From Gnetum montanum (lineage: Eukaryota; Streptophyta; Gnetopsida; Gnetales; Gnetaceae), in assembly GCA_015680685.1 (NCBI GenBank), contig MNCI01017900.1, forward strand, positions 419,038 to 483,037: DNA of 64,000 nucleotides, given 5' to 3'. A model generated the notes under the pieces. That model saw only the letters and a program-made list of their open reading frames with translations. It made no database searches and had not been told where the DNA came from. The translations under genes and the position numbers were made by a program. How positions within the stretch are numbered: position 1 is the stretch's first letter; each line of letters begins with the position of its first letter. Below, in pieces: positions 11,368 through 23,602 of this stretch.

Positions 11368-11941
11368 ATGGCCAGCAAATACAAAATAGAGAAGTTCAAT
11401 GGAAGCAACTTCACATTGTGGAAAATGAAGATACAAACAATTTTACATAAAGATAATTGCCTGGCAACTATTGGAGAAAGGTCGTAGGAGGTCACGAATG
11501 ACAGCAAGTGGAATGAAATAGATGGTAATGCTATTGCCAATTTATACTTGGCACTAGCAGATGGGATTCTTTCAAGTATTGTAGAAAAGAAGACAGCGAA
11601 GGAAATATGGGACACTCTGATAAAGTTGTACAAGGCTAAATCACTCCACAACAAAATCTTCTTGAAGAGAAGACTTTACACTCTTCGTATGGTAGAAACC
11701 TCATCGGTAACTGACCATATCAACACCCTAAATACTTTGTTTTCTCAACTCACATCATTGGGCTATAAAGTAGATGCAGGTGAACGTGCAGAAATTCTAC
11801 TTCAAAGTCTACCTGATTCATATGATCAACTCATCATCAACTTGATCAACAATGTCCTTATGGATGATCTTGTCTTTGATGAGGTTGCAGTTGCGGTTCT
11901 TGAAGAAGAAAGTCGATGCAAGAATAAGGAAGATAGGTTGG
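11368..11941 (+). pseudogene. Copia gag, copy 2, N-terminal part before AT1
   Basis: MASKYKIEKFNGSNF starts at ATG 11368. A TAG at 11485 sits at the same codon as the TAG at 6468 in copy 1. The frame then runs open through the capsid to EDRLV, where AT1 is inserted. The missing remainder resumes at 19229. Confidence 0.88.
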
Positions 11942-12919
11942 TGATGAGACGCGATTCGCATGAGCCGCGATATCGCATCCCCATGCGATATCGTGTCGTC
12001 CCCTGCAATGTCCCGTACGCGATATCGCGGTCCGTTGCCAAATCTATAAATAAGAGGCGGCACTCCCCTTATTTCCCATCCTAGGCTTAAATTAGGGAAA
12101 CTCTGGCAGATTGATCACTCTAGAGATAGAATACTTTCCATGTGCCCACAATAGGAGTCTCCAAGTGAACGGATCTTTATTCGAGTAGCTTTGTACCTGA
12201 ACGTAAGTTGTGTACAGAAATAAAGACGGGCTTTGTGGATAAACCTTGCAGTGCATGGAATAGGATTTGTTATTTGTTATTTATTACATGTTATTTCCTA
12301 CCTATTATTTATTACCTGTAGTAGCGCGGCATGAGTATGACTTGATTATGAGCATTGATGAATGTGTATGGCTAATCAAGGAATCGGCTACTCATCGCAA
12401 TTAGATTCTCTCACCCTCAACTCCTAGAATGCGGAATGAGTACGACTTGATTACGAGCATCTACAGATGTGTACGGCTAGTCAAGGAATCGACTGCTCAT
12501 TATGTTTAGGCTAGTTAAGTGCCTTAGTACGACCACTTCGAGCACGTGCGTTACGTGTGGTGATCCCAATAATGATTAGCGTCTGGTAGCCATAGTTGCA
12601 TAGTTCAGGGTGTGTATGGTAAGTGGGAATGGATGCTGACGCTAGTTAATTTAGACTTAGGTCCTTAGTTAGAGTTAGTTAGATTTCTCAACCCTTCACC
12701 TCAATAGCATAGGAGAAAAACATTAAAAACTATAAAAATCATATACCTCGGACTTACTTAACCATACACCGTGACAACTACAAGTCTGGGAAGACAACAA
12801 ATGATTAACCCCAAGTGTTCCATGGGGCGTGTAGGCATTTAGTCTCTGGAGTTCGACCGGATCGCATGTGCTATGCTCGTTTCTTATGGTTGAGTGTAGG
12901 GGTACCTCGCCACTCATCA
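11942..12919 (+). repeat. 5' LTR of AT1
   Basis: TGATGAG...CTCATCA ends. GCGATATCGC-type palindromes lie at about 11966-12030, followed by TATAAATAAG at 12045-12054. It is about 90 bp longer than the 3' LTR because a block around 12340-12480 (GAGTACGACTTGATTACGAGCAT) is present twice. Confidence 0.9.
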
Positions 12920-13061
12920 TAGGCGTCGTTGCTAGGGACTAAGTATTTGTGCACCGAATAGAACATAAGGATATCATTCACATCGTTGTGAGCCTTAATG
13001 AACCTTCGGGTTAATCAAAAGAGAAAATTTATATAACGGTGAAATTAGCACACCGATAAAA

Positions 13062-15073
13062 ATGCCTTCTTCTCATAAGAGCAACTCACCACCTAAGGAC
13101 CATACACGAGACAGTCGGCAACATAAAATACATAACCAAAATCAGCCAAGTCCTACACAATATAAGATAACATATACTCATCCCAATGAGTATATCCCTA
13201 ATTTTACTTTTATTCTCCATCAAGACGAACAGCTACGATGGAGAGATTTGCAAGGTAACATTGTGTTACCCCCAGATCGATCAGTCTCTCGCATGCTTTT
13301 CTGTGCCTTGGCATAGATTGACATGCAAGAATTATTTGCTGAATACATTGCGAAAGATTTTGACATGAGGGATTATTATCCCATAGATGCTCAATGTATG
13401 AGGGACTTAAGGCAGGAGAGTCAACATCTTTTTCTGAAGGGCAAAGCCCCGCACATCCTTAGCGAAATAGGAGATGAGGAACCCCTTATCACGGGTTCTT
13501 CAACAAATGATGTTCCCCTCCTAACGATGGTGAGGAGGTTGGGTATCAGAACTTACGATCAACGATACATAACCTTGGTTTTGATGCCCGTGAACACCAA
13601 CTGTTCACAGAGGGAACAACCACTCATGCTAAGGATGAGCACTTAGATCGTCACCACGATCGGGGCCGTAGCAGCTGAAGAGAAGGCAAGAAACATCATC
13701 ATGGCAATGGTTCCCCTTCTTCTTCTCCTTCATCCCATCACTCACCCTCTCCTTCCACATCTAGGCGTAGCCACCATGAACATAAAGGTGAGGATAAAAG
13801 TAAGAAGGACGAAAGACCTCGACGGGAAAGTCGAGAGAGAGGACAAGGGCAAGGACGTAGGGAGAGTAGGGAACAACAAAAACATCATAGGCATCATGAA
13901 AGAGATGACCATGATGATCCCCTACTCACAACCTGAAGTATGCTTGACATAACGGAGGTAGTTAGGATTCCCACAAGGCATTTAAAGGATAGTCGGATCA
14001 AACGATTAGACATGAATAATATCCCACGATTTGAAGGGGGATACAATGCCGATCCGCAAGATCATTTATAGGCATTCCACGATGCTTGTGCCTTGCAGAA
14101 TATAGACAATGAGTGGAAAAATCTTAAGTTGTTCCCAAGGATACTCACCAAGGAAGCAGAGAGCTAGTACCAGTCCTTAGAACCGGAAACCATCAGGAGG
14201 TAGAGTACGATGCTAGAACTGTTCAACGAAAAGTATCAAACGTACTCCAGAGTGTCCAATTTGCGTAAGCAGATCCAAGGCTGGAAACAAGGTACATATG
14301 AACCCTTGGATGCTGCCATGGCCCGCTATTACACATTGTTACATCGTTGCCCGGGCCATGGATACGCTCAGCTGGATCAACTTCGCCACATCGTGGATGG
14401 GCTAAGGCATGAAACTAGAAGAACCCTTGGGACTTACGCCCAAGGGAGACTCTCATAACTTAGAGCCCATGAAGTGCATAGCTTGTTGGAATAAGTAGCA
14501 AAAGAAGAAGGTGAGCTATGAAAAAGGGAAAGTGTGGAAGAATAAAACCGCGATCCCTCCCTTCAAAAAAAGGGAATGAAATTTTGTGATGAAGAGGATG
14601 AGTCACCACTCGAAGAGTTGGTGAACTAGAAAACCTTGTCGATCCAAAAATTAATAATAGAAATAGCGGCTAAGGTAGATGACGTATGGAGTTCCTTAGA
14701 CTCTAAAATTGAAACTGGCTTAAAAATTATAGAAGAGTCTAAGGTAGAACAAAGTAGTTACAAAGGTAAGAAAAAGTGGAGAGATTTAGGCCCTACACAT
14801 AACAAGGGTAAGGGGAAAATCACTAACTCTGATGGGGTTGTGGAATCAGACATAGACAATGACAGTGGATGTGAGATCTACCACTATGACCATCCTAAGG
14901 GATGTTGCCCCATCATCTCACATCTACAAGAGTCTGAGGTGTATGAGCTTAATCCAAGACTCAACCAACGGCAAACACCCCGAAGGTTACCTTATCCACA
15001 AGGTAACCCAAGGCAGTTCCACCAACCACTAACATATTATCCAAGTGGAACTCCACCACAACCCATCGGATAG
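13062..15073 (+). pseudogene. AT1 gag
   Basis: It starts MPSSHKSNSPPKDHTRD at 13062 and is broken into several frames. The capsid region reads MLELFNEKYQTYSRVSNLRK, then LLHRCPGHGYAQLDQL (14210-14458), as in the retrotransposon gag domain of OTA-type Ty3/gypsy elements. A zinc-knuckle-like stretch at 14870-14907 reads GCEIYHYDHPKGCC; sister AT2 has CEICQYDHPKGC, i.e. CX2CX3HX3C, one residue shorter in two places than the classic CX2CX4HX4C. Frameshifts and stops make it inactive. Confidence 0.82.
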
Positions 15074-15106
15074 CATCAACAGTGGCAATACCCATAGTCA
15101 TGGGGG

Positions 15107-16396
15107 ATGCCATTGTCGAAACATCAGTACCCTTACCGGCAGCCTAACCCTTATGGATATTATGTGCAAAAGACAATTTCTCCAAGTGACTCTATGAGTC
15201 ACACAACCCCCAACCATCACTACCAAGTTTGGGAGTACTTCAGAAGGACTCCTTCTCCTCCAGGAGACACTCCATATCCACACCATCCTCCAAATCCATC
15301 CACACCTCTTCCACCACAAGTAGTTCTCGTAACTCCTCCTGCTCCAACAATGCAAGGGGAACTTCCTCCTCAACTGCAGCAACATCACGCTATGAGAGCT
15401 GTAAATATCCAACCTGCTACTGGTTCTGACAACTGTAAAAAGAAAAGACCTTTCTTCAGAACCAAAATCCCAGACAAACTCATGCAACAACAAGCAGTTG
15501 GGGCCATGTACACTCCTTCACCATCTAACACTTTGAAGCACCCTTCTGTCCAAAATCAGAGCTTAACACATACAGTTATGTTAATGCATACCGTAACTGA
15601 CTAGATTAAGGTAGGCCACCTTCCCAGGAAACTAACTGACCCTGGAAGTCCCTTAATCTATTTATAGATCGCCAGGAACAAACCACACAGGGCTCTTCTT
15701 GACTCAGGTTCTGGAGTTAACTTAATTTCACGAGAGATGTATCATGCCTAGAACCTGCCACAACTCAAGAAGAGCAACATTCAGCTAGAGCTGGTAGACC
15801 AGTCCATTACTATTCCCTTAGGATTGGTGGAGGACATCATTACCACTGTGTGCGGTTGGTCCTACCTAGCTAATTTTCTGGTGATTGAAGTGAACAACAA
15901 CGAAGGGGACTTCCCAATTGTAATGGGAAGGGCATGGCTTAGTACAGTAGACACATGCCTTAGGATCTACGATCTTTCCTTGGAAATCTCAAAAATAAAC
16001 ATATGTGGAAAGATCAAGAAGAGGAAAGTTCCATGCATCACATATAGTGATTCATCGGGTGATGACATGGAGGAAATGCCTCCATGTAGCAGGTGTGCTC
16101 TTGAAACTTTGAAACAAAGATGCCTGCATGTAGCAACCACACAACCAGTAGTAGACACCCCGTGGTTGATAGCTACTCAAAGGAGCAACCAAATATGCAT
16201 GGAACAAACTGAGGAAACCCATGCTAACAACAAAGGCATAGACACATTGAAATATGAGCATCGCCAACTTTCATCCCTTAATCTAAGATCATCAATTGGG
16301 AGAAGTTGGGCACTTCTTAGAAATTCAAACAAACATTCATTATTTTGGATCTCTCCCTTACAACTCAGTCATGGGGGAGATGGCCACCTATGCTAA
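15107..16396 (+). pseudogene. AT1 proline/glutamine-rich linker and aspartic protease
   Basis: A Pro/Tyr/Gln-rich linker (KHQYPYRQPNPYGYYVQ) is followed by the aspartic protease: LLDSGSGVNLISREMY near 15698-15745, then SITIPLGLVEDIITTVCGW and DFPIVMGRAWLS. The active-site DSG is intact. After the protease the frame runs 90 codons through a Cys-containing tail and ends LSHGGDGHLC. In AT3 the RT-integrase region lies between the protease tail and the corresponding SFQPSRGGD motif, so that whole region is missing here. A TAG at 15602, one near 15666 and one near 15748 break the frame. Confidence 0.85.
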
Positions 16397-18334
16397 TCAT
16401 ATGGGATTCTCAGTTCTTTTTTTGATTTTTGTTTTACACGTTTTTGTTTTACACATTTTTTTTACACATTTTTTGTTTTAGAAAGTTTAACTTTTCTAAG
16501 TTTTTGTTTTACAAATTTCTTTAACTTTTCTAGTTTTTCTTTTACAACATCGTTATAAATTTTCCATTTTATGTGTGTGTGTGTGTGATCCACCCTATAA
16601 GTTTGTCATCCAATAAGTGTTCGGAACAATGGTATGAACTATTTTCATGTTGATTGCTAATGTTTGGTTTTTACCTTTAAGTCACAATGTTGATACTAAG
16701 GTATGTTTCTTTTGATATGGCAGGCAATGAGACCACTTCATCCATCCATCCACCAGCTCCTATGGTCTCTCTCGGCTTGGAAATGTATAGTTCCCTTCTA
16801 ATAAGAACTTAAACGAATCGTTGATTGGGCATTTCTCAAACTAAGGAAGGACTCAAGGATTGTAAAGGGTGTGACTTCAAGGGAACTTGATGCTTTTGTG
16901 TTGGACATTCTCTTGGGTGCTTGGATGTTTTCTTCTTGAGTTTTCTTGTTGTTCCGATGTTACCCAACTATCGAAAGCTGAGACAATAAAAATAAAAAGT
17001 CTTTGCATGGTGTGGTTCTCATGCATAAAAACACAAAAAAAAAAGTGAAAATTGAGAATTCAAAGCACACCCCTTAGATGAAATAAAAATTGGGCTACAA
17101 GCACTAGTTATGGAACCAAAAGTGTTCCCTCTAACTAAGGCCCTTCTTGCTTCCCATTCTCTCCTTTGTTTCATCGGAATGGTGGTGACTCTTGGAGGAA
17201 GCATTCTTGTTACTTCAAGTGGATGGTTTAGCTGAATGCATTGATGCGAAGTAACTGGATGTGGTTGGTTTGAGGCCGGAGTTGAAATGAGACTTGCCAA
17301 GTCACATTAATCATGAAATCCACAAGGGGCTATACACCACCTTATTCTTGGGATTCCATTCCATTCTCTTCTCTCCATCCTTCTCTCCATTGTTCACCTC
17401 ATTGTCGGGTGTATCATTAGTGTATATATTTTGGTTGATGCATTGTTTTCTTCTTGGTAAACGCTTGTGGTTAAGACTTTAACTCTTGTTCCAAATGACA
17501 TTCTCAAAGCCTACAGACTCTTTGAATGTGGGTTTGTCAGGGCATTAAGGGCATGAGCCTGCTTTGGGGAGGACCCACTGACATTCCTCTTTGGTGCACC
17601 AGTTAAATTCTTTTCCCTTAAATTTTTGCAATTAATTTTATTTTGTTCATTTCCATCTTGACATCCATTTCATCGATGCCATAGTTGTCCCTTTTTATCT
17701 ATCTTTCTTACTCCTTTTCTTTCTCCATTCTAACGCTACCGGAGGTTCGCGATTAGTCATGGGGGTACGGGGCCTGATTTTTTCGATTTTCTCCTAGCCC
17801 CGAAATTTTTGATTTTCTTCCTAACCCCTACACCTTTGGTAGTCATCATTAATATATTCCCAGATCCATATCAGCCATACCACAACCTAGCCAATGGACT
17901 TACACCGAAGCAAGGTATTAATTACATAATGATTCATTTACCCTTGCTAATATATGATTGTGTTGTGTGTGTAGATGGCAATCATACAACAATGGATTGG
18001 ATCTGGAGCAAACACTTGGAATAGAGCAGCGCTGAAGTAACTATGCAAGGAGCAAGATCGATGGCATGCTTATGGATGGACAACAAAGGTGAAATCTTGG
18101 CGTTGACAGCAGCAACACTTCTTTCTCTCTCTCTTTCTCAGCTGCCAACTAAGGCCTGATGTCATTGTAATAAGGTGTTCACCCTTGTTGTCATGAACAC
18201 CAATTTTGTCAAGTCTTGTAATGATGATCCGTTCACATGTCATCCCATTAGTTCCATTCCCCTCAATAATTCCATACCTTCCCGATATTATTGTAAGGAA
18301 CTCGAGGACAAGTTTTCATTTAGTCATGGGGGTA
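16397..18334 (+). other. AT1 non-coding 3' region with a spliced short ORF start
   Basis: The region is shared with AT2, AT4 and, more weakly, AT3, so it is a conserved part of the family. It contains a pyrimidine-rich stretch, a (TG)n run at 16571-16589 and the conserved stretch CAGTGGGTCCTCCCCAAAGY on the opposite strand. A splice-acceptor-like pyrimidine stretch ends TGTAG before ATG 17975, which opens MAIIQQWIGSGANTWN before a stop. The tract TAGTCATGGGGGTA precedes the 3' LTR. Confidence 0.6.
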
Positions 18335-19223
18335 TGATGAGACGTGATTCACATGAGCCGCAATATCGCATCCCATGCAATATTGCATACGCAATATCAC
18401 GTCGTCCTCTGCAATGTCGCATACGCGATATCGCGGTCCACTGCCAAATCTATAAATAAGAGGCAGCACTCCCCTTATTTTCCATCCTAGGCTTAAATTA
18501 GGGAAACTCTGGCAGATTGATCACTCCAGAGATAGAATATTTTCCATGTGCCCGCAGTAGGAGTCCCCAAGTGAATGGATCTTTATTCAAGCAGCTTTGT
18601 ACCTAAACACAAGTTGTGTATGGCAATAAAGATGAGCTTTGTGGATAAACCTTACAATGCATGGAATAGGATTTATTATTTGTTATTTATTACATGTCAT
18701 TTCCTACCTGTTATTTATTACCTACAGTAGCGTGGCATGAATACGACTTGATTACGAGCATCTATGGATGTGTACGGCTAGTCAAGGAATTGGCTGATCA
18801 TTACGTTTAGGCTAGTTTAGTGCCTCAGTACGACCACTTCAAGCATGTGCGTTACGTGTGGTGATCCTAGTAACGATTAACGTTTGGTAGCCACAGTTGC
18901 ATAGTTCAGGGTGTGTACGGTAAGTGGGAATAGATGCTGACGCTAGTTAATTTAGACTTAGGTCCTTAGTTAGAGTTAGTTAGATTTCTCAACCCTTCAC
19001 CTCAATAGCATAGGAGAAAAACACTAAAAACTATAAAAATCATATACCTCGGACTTACTTAACCATACACTGTGACAACTACAAGTAAGTCTGGGAAGAC
19101 AACAAATGATTAACCCCAAGTGTTCCATGGGGCGTGTAGCATTTAGTCTGTGGAGTTTGACCAAATCGAACGTGCTACGCTCATTTCTTATGGTTGAGTG
19201 TAGGGGTACCTTGCCACTCATTA
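18335..19223 (+). repeat. 3' LTR of AT1
   Basis: It starts TGATGAG after the polypurine tract and ends CTCATTA (one change from CTCATCA). GATATC palindromes lie at about 18357-18437 and TATAAATAAG at 18451-18460. Confidence 0.9.
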
Positions 19224-19228
19224 GTTAG

Positions 19229-19834
19229 CAAACAAGGTGGAGGCCTTAACAATGATGAGAGGGAGATCCATGGAACATGATTCCAATTGGAACCAAATTC
19301 ATGGTAGATCTAAGTCAAGAAGTAAAAAGAAAAACATTACTTGCTACAACTATGGCAAGAGAGGACACTTGAAGAAGGAGTGTTGGAACAAGAAGAGTAA
19401 TGAAAAGAATCCTCAAGGGAATGTGGCAAGTACCTCATATGATGGTGATGTTCTATACAGTGAGAAACTATTGCTCAAGGTAGACAGAAGCTCACTAATG
19501 CTTGAATCTTCGATTTAGGAGCAACATGGCACATGACCTCTCAGAGAGAATGGTTTTGTCACTACAAACCAATCTTAGAAGGATCTATGTACATGGGAAA
19601 TGATCATGCTTTGAAAATTACTGGTAGTGGTACTATCAAGATAAAGATGTATGATGGCACTATTTGCACCATACAAGAGGTACGACATGTGGAGGGCCTG
19701 AAGAAAAAAAATCAACTATCTTTAGGACAACTAGATGATGTTGGATGCAAAACTCATATAGAGAATGGGATCTTGAAGATTACCAAAGGTGCACTTGTAG
19801 TAATGAAGGTAGAAAAGGTTGCTGCAAATTTGTA
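19229..19834 (+). pseudogene. Copia gag C-terminus and protease, copy 2
   Basis: It continues copia gag from KVEALTMMRGRSM. The zinc knuckle reads CYNYGKRGHLKKECW, with only the second Cys lost. The protease signature reads IFDLGATWHMTS, again DLG for DSG/DTG, after a one-base shift near 19465. It ends KVAANL followed by TAA, as in copy 1. Confidence 0.86.
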
Positions 19835-21411
19835 AATGCTTCTAGGGAACACACATCAAGTGGAAGAGTCTTTTGTTGCATCAACTAGTTTGGAAGAAGA
19901 ATTGACAATGTTATGACATTGAAAGCTTAGTCATATGTCAAAACAAGGTTTGAATATTCCCTCTAAATAGAGACTACTTCCTGGCTCAATTCGGTATGTT
20001 TAATATTTTGTGAGCATTGTGTTACTAGTAAGCAACATAGATTAAAGTTCAGCACATCAATAGCTAAGAGTAGAGGCATCTTGGACTTGATGCACTTTGA
20101 TGTTTGGCAAGCACCAATCACTTCCTTAGGAGGAGCAAGATACTTTATATCTTTCATTGATGATTGCTCCAAGAGATGTTGGGTGTATCCAATCAAAAGG
20201 AAGGCGGATGTCTTTTCAATCTTCAAAGTTTTTAAATCACGGGTAGAAATTGAGTCTGAACAAAGGATCAAGTGTCTAAGGATGGATAATGGAGGAGAAT
20301 ATACAAGTGATGAATTTGATGCATTTTTTCAATAAGAAGGCATCAAGATGCAGTTCATAGTAGCACACACTCCTCAACAAAATGGAGTGGCAGAACCGTT
20401 GAACAGAATCTTGTTGATAAAAACAAGATTAATGTTGAGGGCTACAAATCTAACCAAGTCATTTTGGGCAGAAGTAATCAATACCACATGCTATTTAATC
20501 AATTAGTCTCCATCAACTATGGTTAATCTTAAAACACCAATGGAAATGTGGACTGGTAAGCCAGCTGTTTATTCTCATCTCTATACATTTGGAAGTTTTG
20601 TGTATGTGATGTATAATGACCAAGAAAGATTGAAGTTGGACCCAAAGTCCAAGAAATGTATCTTCTTAGGGTATGTTGATGGAGTTAAGGGGTATCGCCT
20701 ATGGGATCCCACTACCCAAAAGATTATCATCAGCAAAGATGTGATATTTGTAGAAGATAAAATGCAAGAGAAGGGAGATGATAGCACTTCAAAGTAGAAT
20801 TCAGAGACTACTAGAATTCAAGTAGAAGATAAAACAAAAGCTGAAGATCTAGTTACTTCTGAAGCAACATCAATTTATGAAGAGAAAGAATGAGTCCAAT
20901 CTAAAGGTCATCTCTAGTAAAAAGATCACCAACTTGGCACTTAGATTATGTTATTGAAAGCAATGTTGCATACTACCTTTTAATGGAGAATGGAAAGCCC
21001 TCAAATGTACATGAGGCTCTTAAAAGTCTAGATGTGTCTTTGTGGATGGCAGCAATGCAGGAGGAGATTGAAGCTTTATGCAAAAATAAGACATGGGATC
21101 TTGTTATAGTAACGACCAAGTGAAGTGATATCATCCAAAATTGGTGGTAAAGGGATATGCTCAAAAAGAAGGAATTGACTTCAACACAATATTTTCTTCT
21201 GTGGTTAGACTTACAATAGTCAAAGTAGTCCTAGCAATGTGTGCTATGTTTGACCTACATCTAGAACAACTAGATGTGAAAATTTCTTTTCTTCATGGAG
21301 ATCTTGAAGAAGAGATTTATATGCTCTAACTAGAAGGTTTTGCAAAAGAAGGTAAAGAGAACTTGGTTTGCAGGTTGAACAAATCTCTATATGGTCTCAA
21401 ACAGGTGCCAA
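19835..21411 (+). pseudogene. Copia integrase and truncated RT, block A, copy 2
   Basis: Same structure as 7531-9110: integrase zinc-finger remnant, core with RMDNGGEYTSDEF, then RT to LYGLKQVPR and an abrupt return to integrase at about 21412. It shares the 18-bp deletion of block A (near 20908) and the CAATTAG stop before SPSTMVNLK with copy 1. It carries further private stops. Confidence 0.86.
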
Positions 21412-23105
21412 GGTGTCTAAGGACAAATAATGGAGGAGAATATACAAGTGACAAATTTGATGCATTTTTTTAACAAGAAGGCATCAAGAGGTAGTTCATA
21501 GTAGCACACACTCTTCAAAAAAATGGACTGGTAGAATGGCTAAACTGAACATTATTGGAAAAAACAAGATTAATGTTGAGGGCTGCAAATCTAACCGAGT
21601 CATTTTGGGAAGAAGCAGTCGATACCACCAACTATTTAATCAATCGGTCTTCATCAACTGCAATTAATCTAAAAACACCAATGGAAATGTGGACTGGTAA
21701 GCCAATTGTTTATTCTCATTTCCATACATTTGGAAGTTTTGTATATGTGATGTATAATGACCAAGAAAGATCGAAGTTGGACCCAAAGTCCAGGAAATGT
21801 ATCTTCTTAGGGTATGTTGATAGAGTTAAGGGGTATCACCTGTGGGATCCCACTACCCACAAGGTTGTCATCAGCAAAGATGTGATATTTGTAGAAGATA
21901 AAATGCAAGAGAAGGGAGATGATAGCACTTCAAAGGAGAATTTAGAGACTACTAGAATTCAGGTAAGACAAAAGCTGAAGATCTAGTTACTTTTGAAGCA
22001 ACATCAATATATGAAGAGAAAGAACTAGTCCAATCTAAAGCTTATGAAGTTTTTCAATCATCTCAGGTAAAAAGATCACGAACTTGGCACTCAGATTATG
22101 TTACTAAAAGCAATGTTGCATACTACCTTTTAACGAAGGATGGAGAGCCCTCAACTTTACATGAGGCTCTCAAAAGTCCAGATGTGTCTTTGTGGATGGT
22201 AGCAATGCAGGAGGAGATTGAAGCTTTACACAAAAATAAGACATGGTATCTTGTTATAGTAACAACCAAGTGGAGTGATATCGTGCAAGATTGGTGGTAA
22301 AGGGATATGCTCAAAAAGAAGGAATTGACTTCAACAAGATATTTTCTTCTATGGTTAGACTTAAAGTAGTCAAAGTAGTCCTAGAAATGTGTGCTATGTT
22401 TTACCTACATCTAGAACAACTAGATGTGAAAACTACTTTTCTTTATGGATATCTTGAAGAAGAGATTTATATGCTACAACTAGAAGGTTTTGCAGAAGAA
22501 GGCAAAGAGAACTTGGTTTGCAGGTTGAACAAATCTCTGTACGGTCTCAAATAGGTGCCAAGGTATTGGCATAAGAGATTTAACTCATATATCATAAGCC
22601 TTGGGTATAAGAGACTCAGTGTAGACCCTTGTACATATTTCAAGAGGTTTGATGAAGATTTCATCATTTTGCTATTGTATGTGGATGACTTGTTGGTTGT
22701 AGGTGCCATCAAAGAGCAAATCCAAGAATTGAAGGCACAGTTGACTAGGGAATTTGATATGAAAGACTTGGGACTAGCAAAAAAGATTCTAGGGATGCAA
22801 ATTCACTGAGATAAAAATAACAAGAAGATTTGGCTTTCTCAGAAAAACTACTTAGGTAAGATCTTGCGACGCTTCAACATGCAAAACTGTAAGCCAATTT
22901 CTACTCCACTTCCTGTTAATTTCAAATTATCCTCCAAGATGTGTCTTAGCAATGAAGTAGAGAGGAATGAGATGTCTTGAGTACTATATGCATTAGCAGT
23001 GGAAAGCCCAATGTTCGCTATGATTTGTACAACACTAGACATTGCATAGGCAGTGGGAGCTGTCAATCGGTACATGGAAAATCTTAGAGATGAAAGCATT
23101 GGAAT
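21412..23105 (+). pseudogene. Integrase-RT block B and RT end, copy 2
   Basis: Same order as 9111-10800: integrase fragment (here GGCTAAACTGAAC, with a stop in the region of the catalytic Glu), RT N-terminal half, then YWHKRFNSYIIS and LLLYVDDLLVVG, ending AVNRYMENLRDE. RNase H is absent. The polypurine tract CTCCAAGTGGGAGAT follows at about 23198-23212. Confidence 0.86.
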
Positions 23106-23212
23106 AGATGTTCATATGGCCTAGAAAAAGCATAAGAAACATAGAATGGCAAGGTAGAAAGGATGGTGTGAAGATATGATTGATCCACAATCAAAATCTC
23201 CAAGTGGGAGAT

Positions 23213-23602
23213 TGTTGGCCATAGTTATCATGATAAATTTAGGCCATGGTTATCATGATAAAATTAGGCTATGGTTATTAAAATAGTGGGTGGTTATTAG
23301 TTATTTAAGGGCCCCTTCACAAATATAAAAGGGACCTCCCTCACCACAATTTAGATCCATCATAGATATCCCCTTTCCATCCCACTCTTACATTCTTCTC
23401 CTATTGCATGAGAGAGAGGCTTCTTCTTGTTCTCTCGTTATGATGAAGAGAGAAGGTTGTTATCCCCATTTTTGATAATAAGATCCCTCTACATTTGCCT
23501 ATGTTTTTTTTTTTAACTTTGGGATTTTTTCATGTAAAAGATTCATGTCCATTGCTCTTTATTTTCATCTCATTTCATATTTTGCTACCAAATCTGCTAA
23601 CA
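23213..23602 (+). repeat. Copia LTR c (right)
   Basis: TGTTGGCC...GCTAACA. It has more private changes than LTRs a and b, including a short deletion in GGTGGTTATTAG. It is followed at once by the target duplication TTATG. Confidence 0.92.

Larger units (their letters stand above)
11942..19223 (+). mobile_element. AT1: non-autonomous Athila-like Ty3/gypsy element
   Basis: A complete element with target duplication GTTGG (11937-11941) and GTTAG (19224-19228), inserted in the gag of copia copy 2. LTRs are at 11942-12919 and 18335-19223. The PBS at 12920-12938 is TAGGCGTCGTTGCTAGGGA, a mutated form of the TTGGCGCCGTTGCC type seen in AT2. The internal region is 5.4 kb with gag and protease but no RT, RNase H or integrase. 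The coding part ends in a FQPSGGD-like stretch (LQLSHGGDGHLC, stop near 16394) and is followed by non-coding sequence and a short ORF after a splice acceptor (17975). Confidence 0.9.
5889..23602 (+). mobile_element. Ty1/copia tandem complex: LTR-internal-LTR-internal-LTR
   Basis: Three LTRs of about 393 bp (5889-6281, 10910-11302, 23213-23602) enclose two internal regions (6282-10909 and 11303-23212). The outer target duplication is TTATG (5884-5888 and 23603-23607), and the paralogous empty site reads through near 54273. The first two LTRs are each followed by a tRNA-iMet-type primer-binding site, TGGTATYGGAGCC, typical of Ty1/copia. Each internal region ends in a CCAAGTGGGAGAT polypurine tract. 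The domain order gag-PR-IN-RT confirms copia. RNase H is nearly absent. Numerous stops and frameshifts make both copies inactive. The second internal region is interrupted by AT1 at 11942-19223. Confidence 0.92.

Noticed and set aside
5889-23602. Two independent adjacent copia insertions
   Set aside because: Only one outer target duplication exists, no duplication flanks the middle LTR, and both internal regions share specific stops and a rearrangement.
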